This document shows positions 8,798-18,375 of a stretch of 64,000 bases of DNA, piece by piece; the first letter of the stretch is position 1; every line of letters starts with the position of its first letter. The DNA is from Dyadobacter fanqingshengii (lineage in GTDB: Bacteria > Bacteroidota > Bacteroidia > Cytophagales > Spirosomataceae). Under the pieces are notes generated by a model. That model had not been told where the DNA came from. It did not search any database and was given only the letters and a program-made list of their open reading frames with translations. Location of the stretch: assembly GCF_023822005.2 (NCBI RefSeq), contig NZ_CP098806.1, positions 3,720,001 through 3,784,000 on the forward strand, read 5' to 3'. A program made the translations under genes and the position numbers.

Positions 8798-9298
8798 TTA
8801 TCTGTCTTCGTAAACAGCAGAAGTTTCCCGGACCTCGTTCCGGTTCTGGCAGTTTTCTTTGGTGCAGTTTCCATAAAAAATAAGCGAATGGTGCATCACG
8901 CTGAAATTCAGCATTTCACCGACCATATTCTGAATAGACTGGATCCGTGGATCGCAGAATTCCATCACTTTATGGCAATCCGTGCAGATCAGGTGATCAT
9001 GCTGTTTGTTGCCATAGGATTTTTCGAATTGCGCGAGGTTTTTGCCAAACTGGTGTTTGGTAACCAGGTCACAATCCACGAGAACGTCTAATGTATTGTA
9101 AACTGTCGCGCGGCTAACTCGGTAACGCTTGTTTTTCATGCTGATGTAAAGCTCGTCTACATCGAAGTGATCTTCCCTGGTGTAGATCTCTTCCAGGATC
9201 GCAAAGCGCTCTGGCGTTTTACGCAGTCCTTTATTTTCCAGGTAAGCCGTTAAGATTTTCTTTGCGGCTTCAAAATTCGGTTTGCTGGCTTGTGGCAT
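8798..9298 (-). CDS. Fur/PerR-family metal-dependent repressor
   Basis: This 166-residue transcription factor has an N-terminal winged helix (about 20-90: LRKTPERFAILEEIY and the recognition region RVSRATVYNTLDVL). The C-terminal dimerisation half has the metal-site motif HDHLIC and the structural-zinc pair CTDC near 113-116. A second pair is spaced NCTKENC instead of CxxC. It could be a Fur, PerR or Zur type; the sequence alone does not decide. A second and clearly different Fur-family gene lies at 23312-23731 in a likely zinc locus, so this one is more probably the iron or peroxide sensor. Confidence 0.88.
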   Translation of the reverse strand: MPQASKPNFEAAKKILTAYLENKGLRKTPERFAILEEIYTREDHFDVDELYISMKNKRYRVSRATVYNTLDVLVDCDLVTKHQFGKNLAQFEKSYGNKQHDHLICTDCHKVMEFCDPRIQSIQNMVGEMLNFSVMHHSLIFYGNCTKENCQNRNEVRETSAVYEDR

Positions 9299-9414
9299 AT
9301 CTCTGATATTCTTGCGCGAAAATACGCTTTTTTACTTAAATCACAGTCACTTTCACAGTCTTAGTTCAGACTATCCAATTTTATAACACATGAGCATGCT
9401 AATCGTCACTATGG
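9299..9414. promoter_or_regulatory. Gap between rel 3' end and the Fur-family gene, with a direct repeat
   Basis: The 116-bp region upstream of the Fur-family gene contains an 8-bp direct repeat TCACAGTC at 9341-9348 and 9353-9360 (12-bp period). Next to it is AGTCT-N6-AGACT on the minus strand. It must hold the Fur-family promoter. A repeated site on one DNA face could be a regulator site, but no known box is matched. Confidence 0.35.
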
Positions 9415-11706
9415 TTATTTGCCGCTCAGGTTTGTGTCAAAACGCTGCACATTGTAAACGCCTTCCACCTGCTCCAATTTACCAATCAAAATATCTAAGT
9501 GCTTGGTGTCCTGTACATAAAGCTTGATATCACCATTGAAAACTCCATCTTTTGTATCAATGGTGAGCCCTCTCATATTAATATGCAGCTCATTGGAAAT
9601 GATCCTCGTGACATCATTCACCAAGCCCACCCGATCGGTTCCGGAAAGGTAAAGTCCGGCCAGGAATGCCTCGTCCTTGCCCGATTCCCATTTGGCCTTG
9701 ATAATGCGGTTTCCGTGTTTGGACATTAGTTCCGCGGCATTCGGGCAGGTTGTTCTGTGGATTTTAATGCCTTCATTAATGGTCACAAAACCAAAAACGT
9801 CATCACCCGCAATCGGATTGCAGCAGACAGCGAGTTTGTAATCGATTTTATCCATGTCGTCACCGATCAGGAGCGTGTCGCTGTCCGCCCGGTCGCCATG
9901 AATGTGTTTCAAAAACTTGGTTAATGTCTTCCCATCGCCAGATCCTGTTGCAGGAGCAGGATTCGCTGTTGTGCTATCCGTAGCCTTGCGCTCTTTTGCC
10001 TCCTTATCGCGCTTAAATCGTTTTAATTCATCAAGTTGAATGTAACCTTTTCCTATTCTGTAAAAGAAATCGGCTGCTGTTTTACATTCAAAAAACGCTC
10101 TCAACTGATTAACAACTTCCGCTGTAAGCTCAATCCCAAGAATTTTTAGCTTTTTCTCAACCATCTGACGACCGTCCGTTTCGTAACGACGATTATCTTC
10201 TTTGAGAAAATCCTTAATCCGTGCACGTGCTTTGGATGTTACGACAATGCGCAGCCAGTCTTCATTCGGTTTTTGCTTGCCGGAAGTGATGATTTCAATC
10301 TGATCGCCATTATTCAGCACATAACTGATCGGAACCAGGATCCCGCCCACTTTGGCGGCCATGCAGTGCGCCCCAACTTCCGAGTGGATATCAAATGCAA
10401 AGTCCAGCGCCGTGGCACCGCTTTGCAGCACTTTCAATTCTCCTTTTGGTGTAAAAACAAAAACCTCTTCATTGAATAAATTGCTCCTGAACTCATCCAG
10501 GAATTCAATAGCGGCCGTTTTGTCCCCAAAACCATTCTCCAATGTCTCCCTAACCTGCGTGATCCATTGTTCAATGTTGCCTCGCACTTTGGTGTCATTG
10601 CCTTTATATTTCCAGTGCGCCGCATAACCTTTCTCCGCAATCTCATCCATACGCGAAGTCCGGATCTGCACTTCCACCCACTGCCCGCTTTTGCTCATTA
10701 CCGTCGAGTGCAATGATTGGTAACCATTCGCACGCGGCGTGCTCAGGAAGTCCTTCAACCGGTCCGGGTTAGGCTTATAATGGTCTGTTACAATGGAATA
10801 AGCCTGCCAGCAGATCGCTTTTTCCCTGTCATTTTCAGCCGACGATTCTAAAACAATCCTGATGGCAAAAAGGTCATAGATTTCTTCAAAAGGCTTATTC
10901 TGTTTTTTCATCTTATTCCAAATCGAATAAATCGACTTGGGACGGCCTTTCAGAATGAAATTTAACCCGGCAGCTTCCAGATCCTGGGCAATAGGCTCCA
11001 TGAACTTCGCAATGAAGCGGTCACGAATGCCTTTGGTTTCTCTCAGCTTTCTCGCAATGGCTCGATACTCCTGCGGCTCGGTATATTTCAGATAGAGTTC
11101 TTCCAGCTCAGATTTAATGCTGTAAAGCCCAAGCCTGTGCGCAAGCGGCGCATATATGAAGATTGTTTCAGAAGCGATTTTAAGCTGCTTGTCGCGCGGC
11201 ATGCTGTCCAGCGTCCGCATATTGTGCAGCCTGTCAGCCAGCTTTACCAGGATCACACGCACGTCATCCGACAGCGTGAGCAGCATTTTACGGAAATTTT
11301 CGGCCTGTTGGGAGGATCCGTATTCAAATCGGCCCGAAATCTTGGTCAGGCCATCAATGATCTTCGCTACTTTCTTCCCGAAAAGCCGCTCAATGTCCTC
11401 GATACGCATATCCGTATCCTCAACAACATCATGAAGCAATGCGGCAACAATGCCAGTCGTACCCAATCCAATTTCTTCAACAACGATCTGGGCAACGGCA
11501 AGCGGATGATAGATATAAGGTTCCCCCGACCGGCGACGCATGTCCTTATGCGCGTCAACGGAGGTGTAAAAGGCTTTTTTGATTAATTTTGCATCATTAT
11601 CCTTCAAAAAGGGCTTGGCTGTTCGTAATAACCTCCGGTATTTTTTGAGAATATCCTTACGCTCCTGTTCCAGATCAATGGTGAGGGGTTCAACGAGTTG
11701 CTCCAC
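9415..11706 (-). CDS. rel: Bifunctional (p)ppGpp synthetase/hydrolase Rel
   Basis: This 763-residue enzyme makes and degrades the stringent-response alarmone. The N-terminal HD hydrolase domain has H53, H67 and the H92-D93 pair in LLHDVVEDT. The synthetase domain has GRPKSIYSIWNKM and YQSLHSTV. The loop motif RLKD (residues 316-319) is the RxKD form found in bifunctional Rel/SpoT rather than the acidic form of RelA. A TGS domain (EEVFVFTPKGEL) and a C-terminal ACT domain (GLVNDVTRIISNELHINMRG) follow. All catalytic regions look intact. It is divergent from the tRNA-Leu gene, and its promoter must lie in 11707-11876. Confidence 0.96.
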   Translation of the reverse strand: MEQLVEPLTIDLEQERKDILKKYRRLLRTAKPFLKDNDAKLIKKAFYTSVDAHKDMRRRSGEPYIYHPLAVAQIVVEEIGLGTTGIVAALLHDVVEDTDMRIEDIERLFGKKVAKIIDGLTKISGRFEYGSSQQAENFRKMLLTLSDDVRVILVKLADRLHNMRTLDSMPRDKQLKIASETIFIYAPLAHRLGLYSIKSELEELYLKYTEPQEYRAIARKLRETKGIRDRFIAKFMEPIAQDLEAAGLNFILKGRPKSIYSIWNKMKKQNKPFEEIYDLFAIRIVLESSAENDREKAICWQAYSIVTDHYKPNPDRLKDFLSTPRANGYQSLHSTVMSKSGQWVEVQIRTSRMDEIAEKGYAAHWKYKGNDTKVRGNIEQWITQVRETLENGFGDKTAAIEFLDEFRSNLFNEEVFVFTPKGELKVLQSGATALDFAFDIHSEVGAHCMAAKVGGILVPISYVLNNGDQIEIITSGKQKPNEDWLRIVVTSKARARIKDFLKEDNRRYETDGRQMVEKKLKILGIELTAEVVNQLRAFFECKTAADFFYRIGKGYIQLDELKRFKRDKEAKERKATDSTTANPAPATGSGDGKTLTKFLKHIHGDRADSDTLLIGDDMDKIDYKLAVCCNPIAGDDVFGFVTINEGIKIHRTTCPNAAELMSKHGNRIIKAKWESGKDEAFLAGLYLSGTDRVGLVNDVTRIISNELHINMRGLTIDTKDGVFNGDIKLYVQDTKHLDILIGKLEQVEGVYNVQRFDTNLSGK

Positions 11707-11799
11707 TGCTATATTTTAATTGGTATGCTTCACCAAAATAACAAATTTTGACGACATTTTTCAATTTAATTTTACCTGAAAATAAAATTTTTGAAAAAG

Positions 11800-11832
11800 T
11801 TTGCATCTCTATAAAAAATAAGAATACCTTTG
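11800..11832 (+). promoter_or_regulatory. Promoter of tRNA-Leu(TAG)
   Basis: TTTG at 11800-11803 and TACCTTTG at 11825-11832 are separated by 21 bp, matching the Bacteroidota -33/-7 pattern. The predicted start is about 35 bp upstream of the mature tRNA. Confidence 0.6.
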
Positions 11833-11876
11833 CACTCCCAATTCGACAAAAGGCGTCGAAAAAGGCAAATAAGTGA

Positions 11877-11958
11877 GCGGGCGTGGCGGAACTGGTAGAC
11901 GTGCTAGACTTAGGATCTAGTGCCGCAAGGCGTGGGGGTTCGATTCCCTCCGCCCGTA
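11877..11958 (+). tRNA. tRNA-Leu (anticodon TAG)
   Basis: The 82-nt class II tRNA has acceptor GCGGGCG/CGCCCGT and discriminator A11958. Anticodon stem CTAGA/TCTAG encloses CTTAGGA, giving anticodon TAG (CUN codons). The variable arm is TGCCGCAAGGCG and the T arm is GGTTCGATTCC. CCA is not encoded. Confidence 0.97.
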
Positions 11959-12036
11959 CGAATAACAAGGGAATGACGGGGCGTCAAGATTCCTATCTCG
12001 ATAAGAAAGATGAACTGCTCCGAAGTAAAACCCGTC

Positions 12037-12073
12037 AAATGCCCTCAGGACATAGTTTTGAGGGCATTTTTGT
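12037..12073 (+). terminator. Intrinsic terminator after tRNA-Leu
   Basis: Stem AAATGCCCTCA pairs with TGAGGGCATTT, has a 12-nt loop, and is followed by TTTGTTTTT. It lies about 80 bp downstream of the tRNA and just before the trigger factor gene. Confidence 0.75.
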
Positions 12074-12123
12074 TTTTCTTTTCTATTTAATCTAAAAGGT
12101 TTTTACCATAGCATAAGCGACAC

Positions 12124-13473
12124 ATGGAAGTTGTATTAGAACAAAATTCGCCAACATTAGCCTCTCTGAAAGTAACGTTGACAAAAGACGATTATCAGCC
12201 AAAAATTGATAAGACGATCAAGGATTACTCCAAGAAGGTTAACCTGAAAGGCTTTCGTCCGGGTAAAGTGCCATCCCATGTGATTCAACGCATGTATGGT
12301 AAGAGTATTCTGGTTGATGAGGTGAACAACCTGTTAAGCACTGCGGTAAGCAGCTACATCAGAGAAAACAAATTGCAAGTGGTTGGTGACCCTGTTCCCA
12401 ACCGCGAAAAAGCTGCGGAAGTAAACTGGGACAGCCCAAGCGAGCTGGAATTCATTTACGACCTGGGTGTTGCAACCGATTTCGATGTTAATTTTTCTGA
12501 GCTTCCTGCTGTGAAACGTTACACTATTAATGTGGACGATGCAGAACTGAATAAAACCATTGAAAGTCTGCGTGAGCGTTTTGCTGAAAATATCCACCCT
12601 GAAGTAAGTGAAGAAGGTGATATGATCTTCGGAGAATTGAAACAGGAATCTTCTGAATTCACAACCCGCACTGCCATTCCTACCAAACAGGTGAAATCAG
12701 ACGCGCTGGCGAAATTCATCGGTGTTAAAAAAGGCGACGAAGTTGTTTTTGACATTCAAAATACATTTTCCGACGAAGCTGCAATTGCGCATGTTACAGG
12801 AAAGAAAAAGGAAGATGTTGCAGAACTTTCTGGTGACTTCACATTGGTTGTTGAAGACGTAACCCGTTCAGCAGCATCAGAATTGAACCAGGATCTTTTT
12901 GACAAAGTTTTAGGCGTAGGACAAGTTGAAAGCGAAGAGCAGTTCAACGAGAAATTGCTTGAAATCATCAAAGGCAATTACGAGCGCGAAACAGAAGCAT
13001 TGCTTCGTCGTGATATCGAGAATGCTTTATTGGAAAGCATTAACATTGAACTTCCAGGTGACTTTCTGAAAGATTGGCTGGAGCGCACAAACGAAGGCAA
13101 ATTTACCCGCGATCAGATCGAAGAGCAATTCGAAGATTTCAAAAAATCATTGAAATTGAGCCTGATCAAAAATAAAGTGGCTGACAGAGAAAGCGTTAAA
13201 GTAGAATATCCTGAAATCCTTGAATTTACCCGCAACATGGTGAAAGGACAATTCGGAATCTACGGCGACGACGACAGCATGAAAGAAACAATTGATCGCG
13301 TAGCGCAGGGTTATCTTGCGGACAAAGAGCGTGATAACTATACCAATGTTTTCAATCAGGTTTTTGATAACAAAGTAATGGAGATCATCCGCAGCCAGGT
13401 TTCTACGGATGAGCAGACCATTGAAGTAAGTGAATTTGAAAAACTGGCGAAAGGCGAAGAAGTAGCTGCTTAA
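12124..13473 (+). CDS. tig: Trigger factor (ribosome-associated chaperone)
   Basis: This 449-residue chaperone binds nascent chains at the ribosome exit. The N-terminal ribosome-binding domain carries the signature GFRPGKVP near residues 42-49. A PPIase-like middle region (about 150-245) appears degenerate for FKBP catalytic residues, as is common in Bacteroidota. The C-terminal helical arms run to the acidic end. It is followed by clpP and clpX on the same strand with only an opposite-strand XRE gene between, echoing the classical tig-clpP-clpX order. It has its own terminator. Confidence 0.94.
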   Translation: MEVVLEQNSPTLASLKVTLTKDDYQPKIDKTIKDYSKKVNLKGFRPGKVPSHVIQRMYGKSILVDEVNNLLSTAVSSYIRENKLQVVGDPVPNREKAAEVNWDSPSELEFIYDLGVATDFDVNFSELPAVKRYTINVDDAELNKTIESLRERFAENIHPEVSEEGDMIFGELKQESSEFTTRTAIPTKQVKSDALAKFIGVKKGDEVVFDIQNTFSDEAAIAHVTGKKKEDVAELSGDFTLVVEDVTRSAASELNQDLFDKVLGVGQVESEEQFNEKLLEIIKGNYERETEALLRRDIENALLESINIELPGDFLKDWLERTNEGKFTRDQIEEQFEDFKKSLKLSLIKNKVADRESVKVEYPEILEFTRNMVKGQFGIYGDDDSMKETIDRVAQGYLADKERDNYTNVFNQVFDNKVMEIIRSQVSTDEQTIEVSEFEKLAKGEEVAA

Positions 13474-13496
13474 TCCGTTTCAATAATATTTTTTTT

Positions 13497-13527
13497 CACC
13501 GTCCGGGCACCGCCCGGCGGTGTTTTT
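13497..13527. terminator. Bidirectional terminator between tig and the XRE gene
   Basis: GC-rich stem CACCGTCCGGGC/GCCCGGCGGTG with an ACC loop is followed by TTTTT on the plus strand. It is preceded by a T/A-rich run that could serve the minus strand poorly. It lies between convergent genes and overlaps the last codon of the minus-strand gene. Confidence 0.7.
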
Positions 13528-13906
13528 ATTTAAAGCCTATCCTTTCGCGTTCTTCGCCAATGTGACGAATGATCCCGTCACCAAACCATTGCTTGAATTT
13601 CATTTTCCACTGATCGAGATCGTTCTGCATTCTCCTGTTTTCGGCCAGTAACCGCGTGTTTTCCTGCCGAAGCCACTCTGTTTCTGACATGGAAAGTGAG
13701 TCGAAACCCAACAGTTCGGAAAGCGGCACATCGAGTAATTTCGCTATATTTTCAACCCTGGAAACAGATAATTCGGTTCTTCCCCTTTCCAGGTCGCCGT
13801 ATGCGGTGGTGGACAGGCTGAGCATGTCCGCCATATTTTCCTGAGAAAGGCCCTTTTGCAGCCGGATCAGGCGGATTCGTTCTGATAAGTTTGATGCGAC
13901 ATTCAT
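13526..13906 (-). CDS. XRE-family transcriptional regulator with C-terminal coiled coil
   Basis: This 126-residue protein has an N-terminal Cro/C1-type helix-turn-helix (about 8-64: ERIRLIRLQKGLSQENMADML, then AYGDLERGRTE). A heptad-like helix rich in Glu, Arg and Gln (about 76-110) suggests dimerisation. It sits on the opposite strand between tig and clpP. Targets are unknown. The palindrome CGATAATTTATCG at 13988-14000, 82 bp upstream of its start and in the gap shared with clpP, is a candidate operator. Confidence 0.88.
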   Translation of the reverse strand: MNVASNLSERIRLIRLQKGLSQENMADMLSLSTTAYGDLERGRTELSVSRVENIAKLLDVPLSELLGFDSLSMSETEWLRQENTRLLAENRRMQNDLDQWKMKFKQWFGDGIIRHIGEERERIGFK

Positions 13907-13987
13907 AGCTATAATATGTTATTCTGCTTTTGAATCAATTCATAATGCAATGTAATCAAGACCTCGATTGCTGACTCTCGCAATTTT

Positions 13988-14000
13988 CGATAATTTATCG
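13988..14000. promoter_or_regulatory. Perfect palindrome in the XRE/clpP divergent gap
   Basis: CGATAA-T-TTATCG is a perfect 13-bp inverted repeat. It lies between the divergently transcribed XRE regulator and clpP, so it could control either. The operator role is an inference from position and symmetry only. Confidence 0.3.
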
Positions 14001-14156
14001 CTTCAATAGACAAGGATTATTCAATGAAATAATCAATTTTGTGAAGTCCAAATGACAAACAGGGCCGATTATAATCAGAAACTAACATATAGCGCTTTTT
14101 GTTCTTTTAGTTATTTGCCCTTTAATTATAATTTCAATTAAAATTTAAATTGATCG

Positions 14157-14831
14157 ATGAACCACGGAAATGAATTTAGAAAATATGCCGTTCACCACCT
14201 TGGAATGAATGGCCTTACAGTTGACGGTTACGTAAACCACACCATTGAAAATATGACGCGCTCGGTCATTGAAGAGCGTCCGATGAACTTCCGTGAAGTC
14301 GATGTATTCTCGCGCCTTATGGCCGACCGCATTATTTTTATGGGAACTGGTGTTGACGATAACATTGCCAACATCATTGTTGCACAGCTTTTGTTCCTCG
14401 AATCTGCCGATGCAAAAAAAGACATCCTGATGTACATTAACAGCCCGGGAGGTTCTGTTTACGCTGGATTAGGGATTTATGACACCATGCAATATGTGCG
14501 TCCGGACGTTGCAACGGTTTGTACAAGCCTTGCAGCTTCTATGGGAGCGGTGTTGCTTGCAGGCGGTGCAGCTGGCAAGAGATCAGCACTTCCACATGCC
14601 CGCGTCATGATCCACCAGCCATCGGGTGGTGCGCAGGGAACGTCTGTTGACATTGAAATCACTACACGTGAAATCGTAAAATTACGTCACGAGTTGTACG
14701 AAATCCTTGCCAACCACACGGGTCAAACTCCTGAGCAAATTGCGATCGACTCCGACCGAGATAAATGGTTAAAAGCCTTAGAAGCAAAGGAATACGGCTT
14801 GATCGACGAAGTTTTGACAAGAGACAAATAA
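14157..14831 (+). CDS. clpP: ATP-dependent Clp protease proteolytic subunit
   Basis: This 224-residue serine peptidase forms the ClpP barrel and degrades proteins unfolded by ClpX, encoded just downstream. The catalytic triad is visible: S128 in AASMGA, H153 in MIHQPSGG, and D202 in DSDRDKW. The oxyanion-strand sequence [14 protein letters not shown] is conserved. The N-terminal extension before [12 protein letters not shown] is typical for Bacteroidota ClpP and is probably processed. A strong terminator and a 253-bp gap separate it from clpX, so the two genes may have separate promoters. Confidence 0.97.
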   Translation: MNHGNEFRKYAVHHLGMNGLTVDGYVNHTIENMTRSVIEERPMNFREVDVFSRLMADRIIFMGTGVDDNIANIIVAQLLFLESADAKKDILMYINSPGGSVYAGLGIYDTMQYVRPDVATVCTSLAASMGAVLLAGGAAGKRSALPHARVMIHQPSGGAQGTSVDIEITTREIVKLRHELYEILANHTGQTPEQIAIDSDRDKWLKALEAKEYGLIDEVLTRDK

Positions 14832-14844
14832 CGATCATAAAATC

Positions 14845-14888
14845 CAATAAGAGCCGCCCGGACAAGCTGTTGTCCGGGCGGCTCTTAT
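14845..14888 (+). terminator. Strong intrinsic terminator after clpP
   Basis: A perfect 20-bp stem (14845-14864 with 14869-14888) around core GAGCCGCCCGGACAA, closed by GCTG. The 3' flank is TTATTATAA rather than a clean T run. It lies between clpP and clpX and should limit read-through. Confidence 0.75.
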
Positions 14889-15084
14889 TATAAGGGTTAT
14901 ATGCAATTTGGTAACCCGGACAAAAAACCGGAAATTTGTAATTGTCACTACATGAATGAATGTCGGAAAGATTTTGAAACAATAATTTCTGTCTTCTTGT
15001 TAATGTGACTTCTGGTTTGTTTTATCCGTTCAGGACTTGCCAGTCGGCGGCAAACCGGCAAATTTTTAAAATATATCAAAATCA

Positions 15085-16329
15085 ATGGCACAAGTTAGTT
15101 GTTCGTTCTGCGGACGTAAGAAAAACGAAGTAGATCTTTTACTTTCCGGAATCGATGCACACATATGTAATCACTGCATAGCGCAGGGACATCAGGTTAT
15201 AACAGAGGAGTTGGGCTCCAAAGAAGATAAAAAGGAGAAAAAAACGAAGTTGCCCAAGCTTAAACCCATTCCTCCACACGAAATCAAGCATTTTCTCGAA
15301 CAATATGTGATCGGCCAGGACGAAGCAAAACGCTCATTGGCAGTCGCCGTTTACAATCATTACAAACGTCTGAATCAGCCTAGTACAGAGGATGATGTGG
15401 TGATTGAAAAATCAAATATCATTATGGTGGGCGAAACCGGAACGGGTAAAACTTATCTGGCCAAATCCATCGCACGCATTCTGCAAGTTCCTTTCTGCGT
15501 TGCGGATGCAACAGTTGTAACGGAAGCGGGTTATGTGGGTGAAGATGTAGAAACAATTTTGACAAGATTACTGCAAGCTGCGGACTACAATGTGGAAGCA
15601 GCAGAGCGCGGAATTGTTTACATTGATGAAATTGATAAAATCGCCCGTAAGTCGGACAATCCTTCGATTACGCGCGACGTGAGTGGCGAAGGCGTTCAGC
15701 AGGCACTTTTGAAGTTATTGGAAGGCTCTTCTGTAAATGTTCCACCACAAGGCGGCCGCAAGCACCCGGATCAAAAAATGATCACTTTAAACACGGAAAA
15801 CATTCTGTTCATTTGCGGTGGCGCATTCGACGGCATTGAAAGGCACATTGGAAAACGCATTAACACGCGCCCGATCGGTTTTTCAGGCGATAACCGGATC
15901 ATAGAGATTTTTGATAAAGGAAATCTGATGCGCTATGTGACCGCTATGGATCTTAAATCATTTGGTCTGATCCCCGAATTAATTGGTCGTCTGCCTGTTT
16001 TGACCCATTTAAATCCATTGGATCGTGAAACATTGCGCCGGATTTTAACGGAGCCTAAAAATGCTTTGGTAAAACAATACGCCAAACTCTTCTCCATGGA
16101 AGGCATAACCTTGCATTTTGAAGATGAAGTGCTCGATTTCATCGTAGATCAGGCGATGACTTACAAACTTGGGGCACGCGGCTTGCGCGCAATATGCGAG
16201 TCGATTATGACCGATGCCATGTTTGATCTGCCTTCTCAAAAAGACGTAAAAGAATTCACGCTATCGCTGGATTACGCGAAAGACAAGTTCGAGAAATCTT
16301 CCATGTCATTACTACGCTCAGTGGCTTAG
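15085..16329 (+). CDS. clpX: ATP-dependent protease ATP-binding subunit ClpX
   Basis: This 414-residue AAA+ unfoldase feeds ClpP. The N-terminal zinc-binding domain has C6/C9 and C28/C31. Walker A reads GETGTGKT near 115-123, the pore loop GYVGED follows, and Walker B is [10 protein letters not shown] near 177-186. The ClpP-docking IGF loop is present in RPIGFSG near 264. Sensor 2 lies in GARGLRA. Length is normal. It is the third member of the tig-clpP-clpX block and ends at a terminator. Confidence 0.97.
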   Translation: MAQVSCSFCGRKKNEVDLLLSGIDAHICNHCIAQGHQVITEELGSKEDKKEKKTKLPKLKPIPPHEIKHFLEQYVIGQDEAKRSLAVAVYNHYKRLNQPSTEDDVVIEKSNIIMVGETGTGKTYLAKSIARILQVPFCVADATVVTEAGYVGEDVETILTRLLQAADYNVEAAERGIVYIDEIDKIARKSDNPSITRDVSGEGVQQALLKLLEGSSVNVPPQGGRKHPDQKMITLNTENILFICGGAFDGIERHIGKRINTRPIGFSGDNRIIEIFDKGNLMRYVTAMDLKSFGLIPELIGRLPVLTHLNPLDRETLRRILTEPKNALVKQYAKLFSMEGITLHFEDEVLDFIVDQAMTYKLGARGLRAICESIMTDAMFDLPSQKDVKEFTLSLDYAKDKFEKSSMSLLRSVA

Positions 16330-16351
16330 AAAAGCGATTAACAATATTTAT

Positions 16352-16390
16352 AACGCCCTGCTTTCCTAATCGGAATTCAGGGCGTTTTAC
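16352..16390 (+). terminator. Intrinsic terminator after clpX
   Basis: Stem AACGCCCTG (16352-16360) pairs with CAGGGCGTT (16378-16386). The 17-nt loop contains a minor inner TTCC/GGAA helix. TTTAC follows. Confidence 0.65.
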
Positions 16391-16435
16391 TTTCTATGGC
16401 AATAGTCCTATTTTGCATTAAAATTAAATTGAAAA

Positions 16436-17212
16436 ATGGAAAATTGGTTAGCAAACAAGTCTATTGTAATTATTGGAGGAACGACTGGTTTGGGCTTTTC
16501 TGCTGCTAAGGCTTTTGTTAGAAATGGTGCCAATGTGGTTGTTGTAGGCCGAAACCCTGAAAACTGCCTCGTTGCCGAGCTGCATCTGGGCAATACGGCC
16601 CGTGCCAAACAAGGAGACGCTACGCACCCGCAAACTGCTTTGGACGCCATTCAGCTCTGTATTCGTGAATTCGGAAGTTTTGACGGGCTATATCACGTTG
16701 CTGGCGGAAGCGGTGAGCAATTTGGCGATGGTCCTTTGCACGAACTGTCGCTCGAAGGATGGAATAAGACGCTTGATCTGAATTTAACTTCCCTAATGCT
16801 CTCAAACCAGGCTGCTATCCGCACGTTTATGGGGATGAACAAAGGCGGGAGCATATTGAATATGAGTTCCGTGCTGGCCCATGCGCCCGCGTCGCAGCAT
16901 TTCGCCAATCACGCCTATGCCACGGCGAAGTCCGCGGTGATCGGTTTTTCCAAATCCATTGCAGCTTCCTATGCTTCTAAAAACATCCGGGTAAATGTTT
17001 TAACACCGGGCATTATCGAAGGTGTGGAAAACAGCACCGAAGCATCCGATAAATTCATAAAAAGCAAACAGCCACTCGATGGCGGTCGTTACGGCCTGCC
17101 CAGCGATCTGGACGGTGTTTCGGTTTATTTTATGTCTGATTACGCACGATTTACTACCGGGCAGATATTCACCGTGGATGGCGGTTGGGAGATTACGGAT
17201 GGACAATTTTAG
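16436..17212 (+). CDS. Short-chain dehydrogenase/reductase (SDR)
   Basis: This 258-residue NAD(P)-dependent oxidoreductase has a Rossmann glycine motif GGTTGLG near 14-20. The usual NAAG is replaced by HVAGGSG. The active site has S in NMSSVLAHAP and the YATAK catalytic pair. The C terminus FTTGQIFTVDGGW is typical of classical SDRs. The substrate is not deducible. It lies between clpX and a PfkB kinase without an obvious operon link (133 bp to the next start). Confidence 0.88.
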   Translation: MENWLANKSIVIIGGTTGLGFSAAKAFVRNGANVVVVGRNPENCLVAELHLGNTARAKQGDATHPQTALDAIQLCIREFGSFDGLYHVAGGSGEQFGDGPLHELSLEGWNKTLDLNLTSLMLSNQAAIRTFMGMNKGGSILNMSSVLAHAPASQHFANHAYATAKSAVIGFSKSIAASYASKNIRVNVLTPGIIEGVENSTEASDKFIKSKQPLDGGRYGLPSDLDGVSVYFMSDYARFTTGQIFTVDGGWEITDGQF

Positions 17213-17345
17213 CAATTACAAACCTTAGTTGTGTGAAGAAATTGAGTCAGCTGCACCAAACGTCACTTTTTTTCTTTTATTCGCGTAAATTCGTTCAATA
17301 AGTCGTTCAGGCTTGTTGGTTTTTAACTCACGCAATACAAAAAAT

Positions 17346-18305
17346 ATGGCAACCGGCCCCATTGTAACGCTTACCATTAATCCCGCGCTTGATAAAAGTT
17401 CAAATGTTTCACGCATTGTGCCCGACAATAAACTGCGCTGCGATGCCCCGAACTTTGAAGCAGGCGGCGGCGGCATTAATGTTGCCAAAGCCGTGCACAG
17501 ACTGGGTGGAAATCCGATAGCCATATTTACGATAGGCGGCCCTACGGGTCAGCGCCTGCATAAATTGGTGAAGGCCGAAGGGGTTGAAACCATGGTGATT
17601 GAAACGAAACAGTGGACAAGGGAGAATTTCCATGTGCTGGAAACGAGCACCGGATTCCAATATCGCTTCGGAATGCCTGGAACAGAAATGATGCCTACCG
17701 AAGTGAGGTCTATTTTGGAAACATTGGAAGAACTGGATCCGAAACCTTCCTACATTATAGCCAGCGGAAGTTTGCCGCCGGGTGTTCCGGTCGATTTTTA
17801 TGGACAAATTGCTAAAATAGCCAACCAGCAGGGCGCGAGATTCATTGCGGATACATCCGGTGACGCGCTCCGTTATGCAACAGAATCAGGAATATATTTA
17901 TTAAAACCCAACATTGACGAGCTAAGCGAGCTCGTAGGCGTCGAAAAACTGGAACTGGATGAAGTGGATGACGCCGCAAGAGCATTAATTATTCGTGGTC
18001 AATGCGAAATTGTAGTTGTTTCCATGGGAGCAATGGGTGCCATGCTGGTGACAGAAGATCAGGTTGAACATATCCCTGCCCCGCCGGTTGAACCGAAAAG
18101 CACAGTTGGCGCCGGTGATAGCATGCTTGCCGGCATTATATGGACATTGTCTCAGGGAAAATCCGTGCGGGAAGCGGTGCGAATGGGTGTTGCCTGTGGC
18201 ACTGCGGCTACAATGAACTCAGGAAGTGAGCTGTTTAAAATGCAGGACGTGAACCGGCTTCTCGACTGGCTCAACCGTTACGGCAAACGTTATTCGGCGA
18301 GCTGA
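17346..18305 (+). CDS. PfkB-family sugar kinase (1-phosphofructokinase/6-phosphofructokinase II type)
   Basis: This 320-residue ribokinase-fold enzyme should phosphorylate a sugar phosphate with ATP. The start at 17346 (MATGPIVTLTINPALD) fits the family. The in-frame upstream ATG at 17313 would add an atypical 11 residues. GGGGINVAKAVHRLGG is PfkB signature 1, and GAGDSMLAGIIW is signature 2 with the catalytic base Asp. The opening TLTINPALD and sequence IASGSLPPGVP are characteristic of the PfkB/FruK/LacC subgroup rather than ribokinase. The exact substrate (fructose-6-P, fructose-1-P or tagatose-6-P) is open. Confidence 0.88.
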   Translation: MATGPIVTLTINPALDKSSNVSRIVPDNKLRCDAPNFEAGGGGINVAKAVHRLGGNPIAIFTIGGPTGQRLHKLVKAEGVETMVIETKQWTRENFHVLETSTGFQYRFGMPGTEMMPTEVRSILETLEELDPKPSYIIASGSLPPGVPVDFYGQIAKIANQQGARFIADTSGDALRYATESGIYLLKPNIDELSELVGVEKLELDEVDDAARALIIRGQCEIVVVSMGAMGAMLVTEDQVEHIPAPPVEPKSTVGAGDSMLAGIIWTLSQGKSVREAVRMGVACGTAATMNSGSELFKMQDVNRLLDWLNRYGKRYSAS

Positions 18306-18375
18306 TTTTTTCATTGCCAAAAGGTAAAATAGTAAGAAATTATTGCAACTGCCTTTTGCATAAAAAACATTCGTC

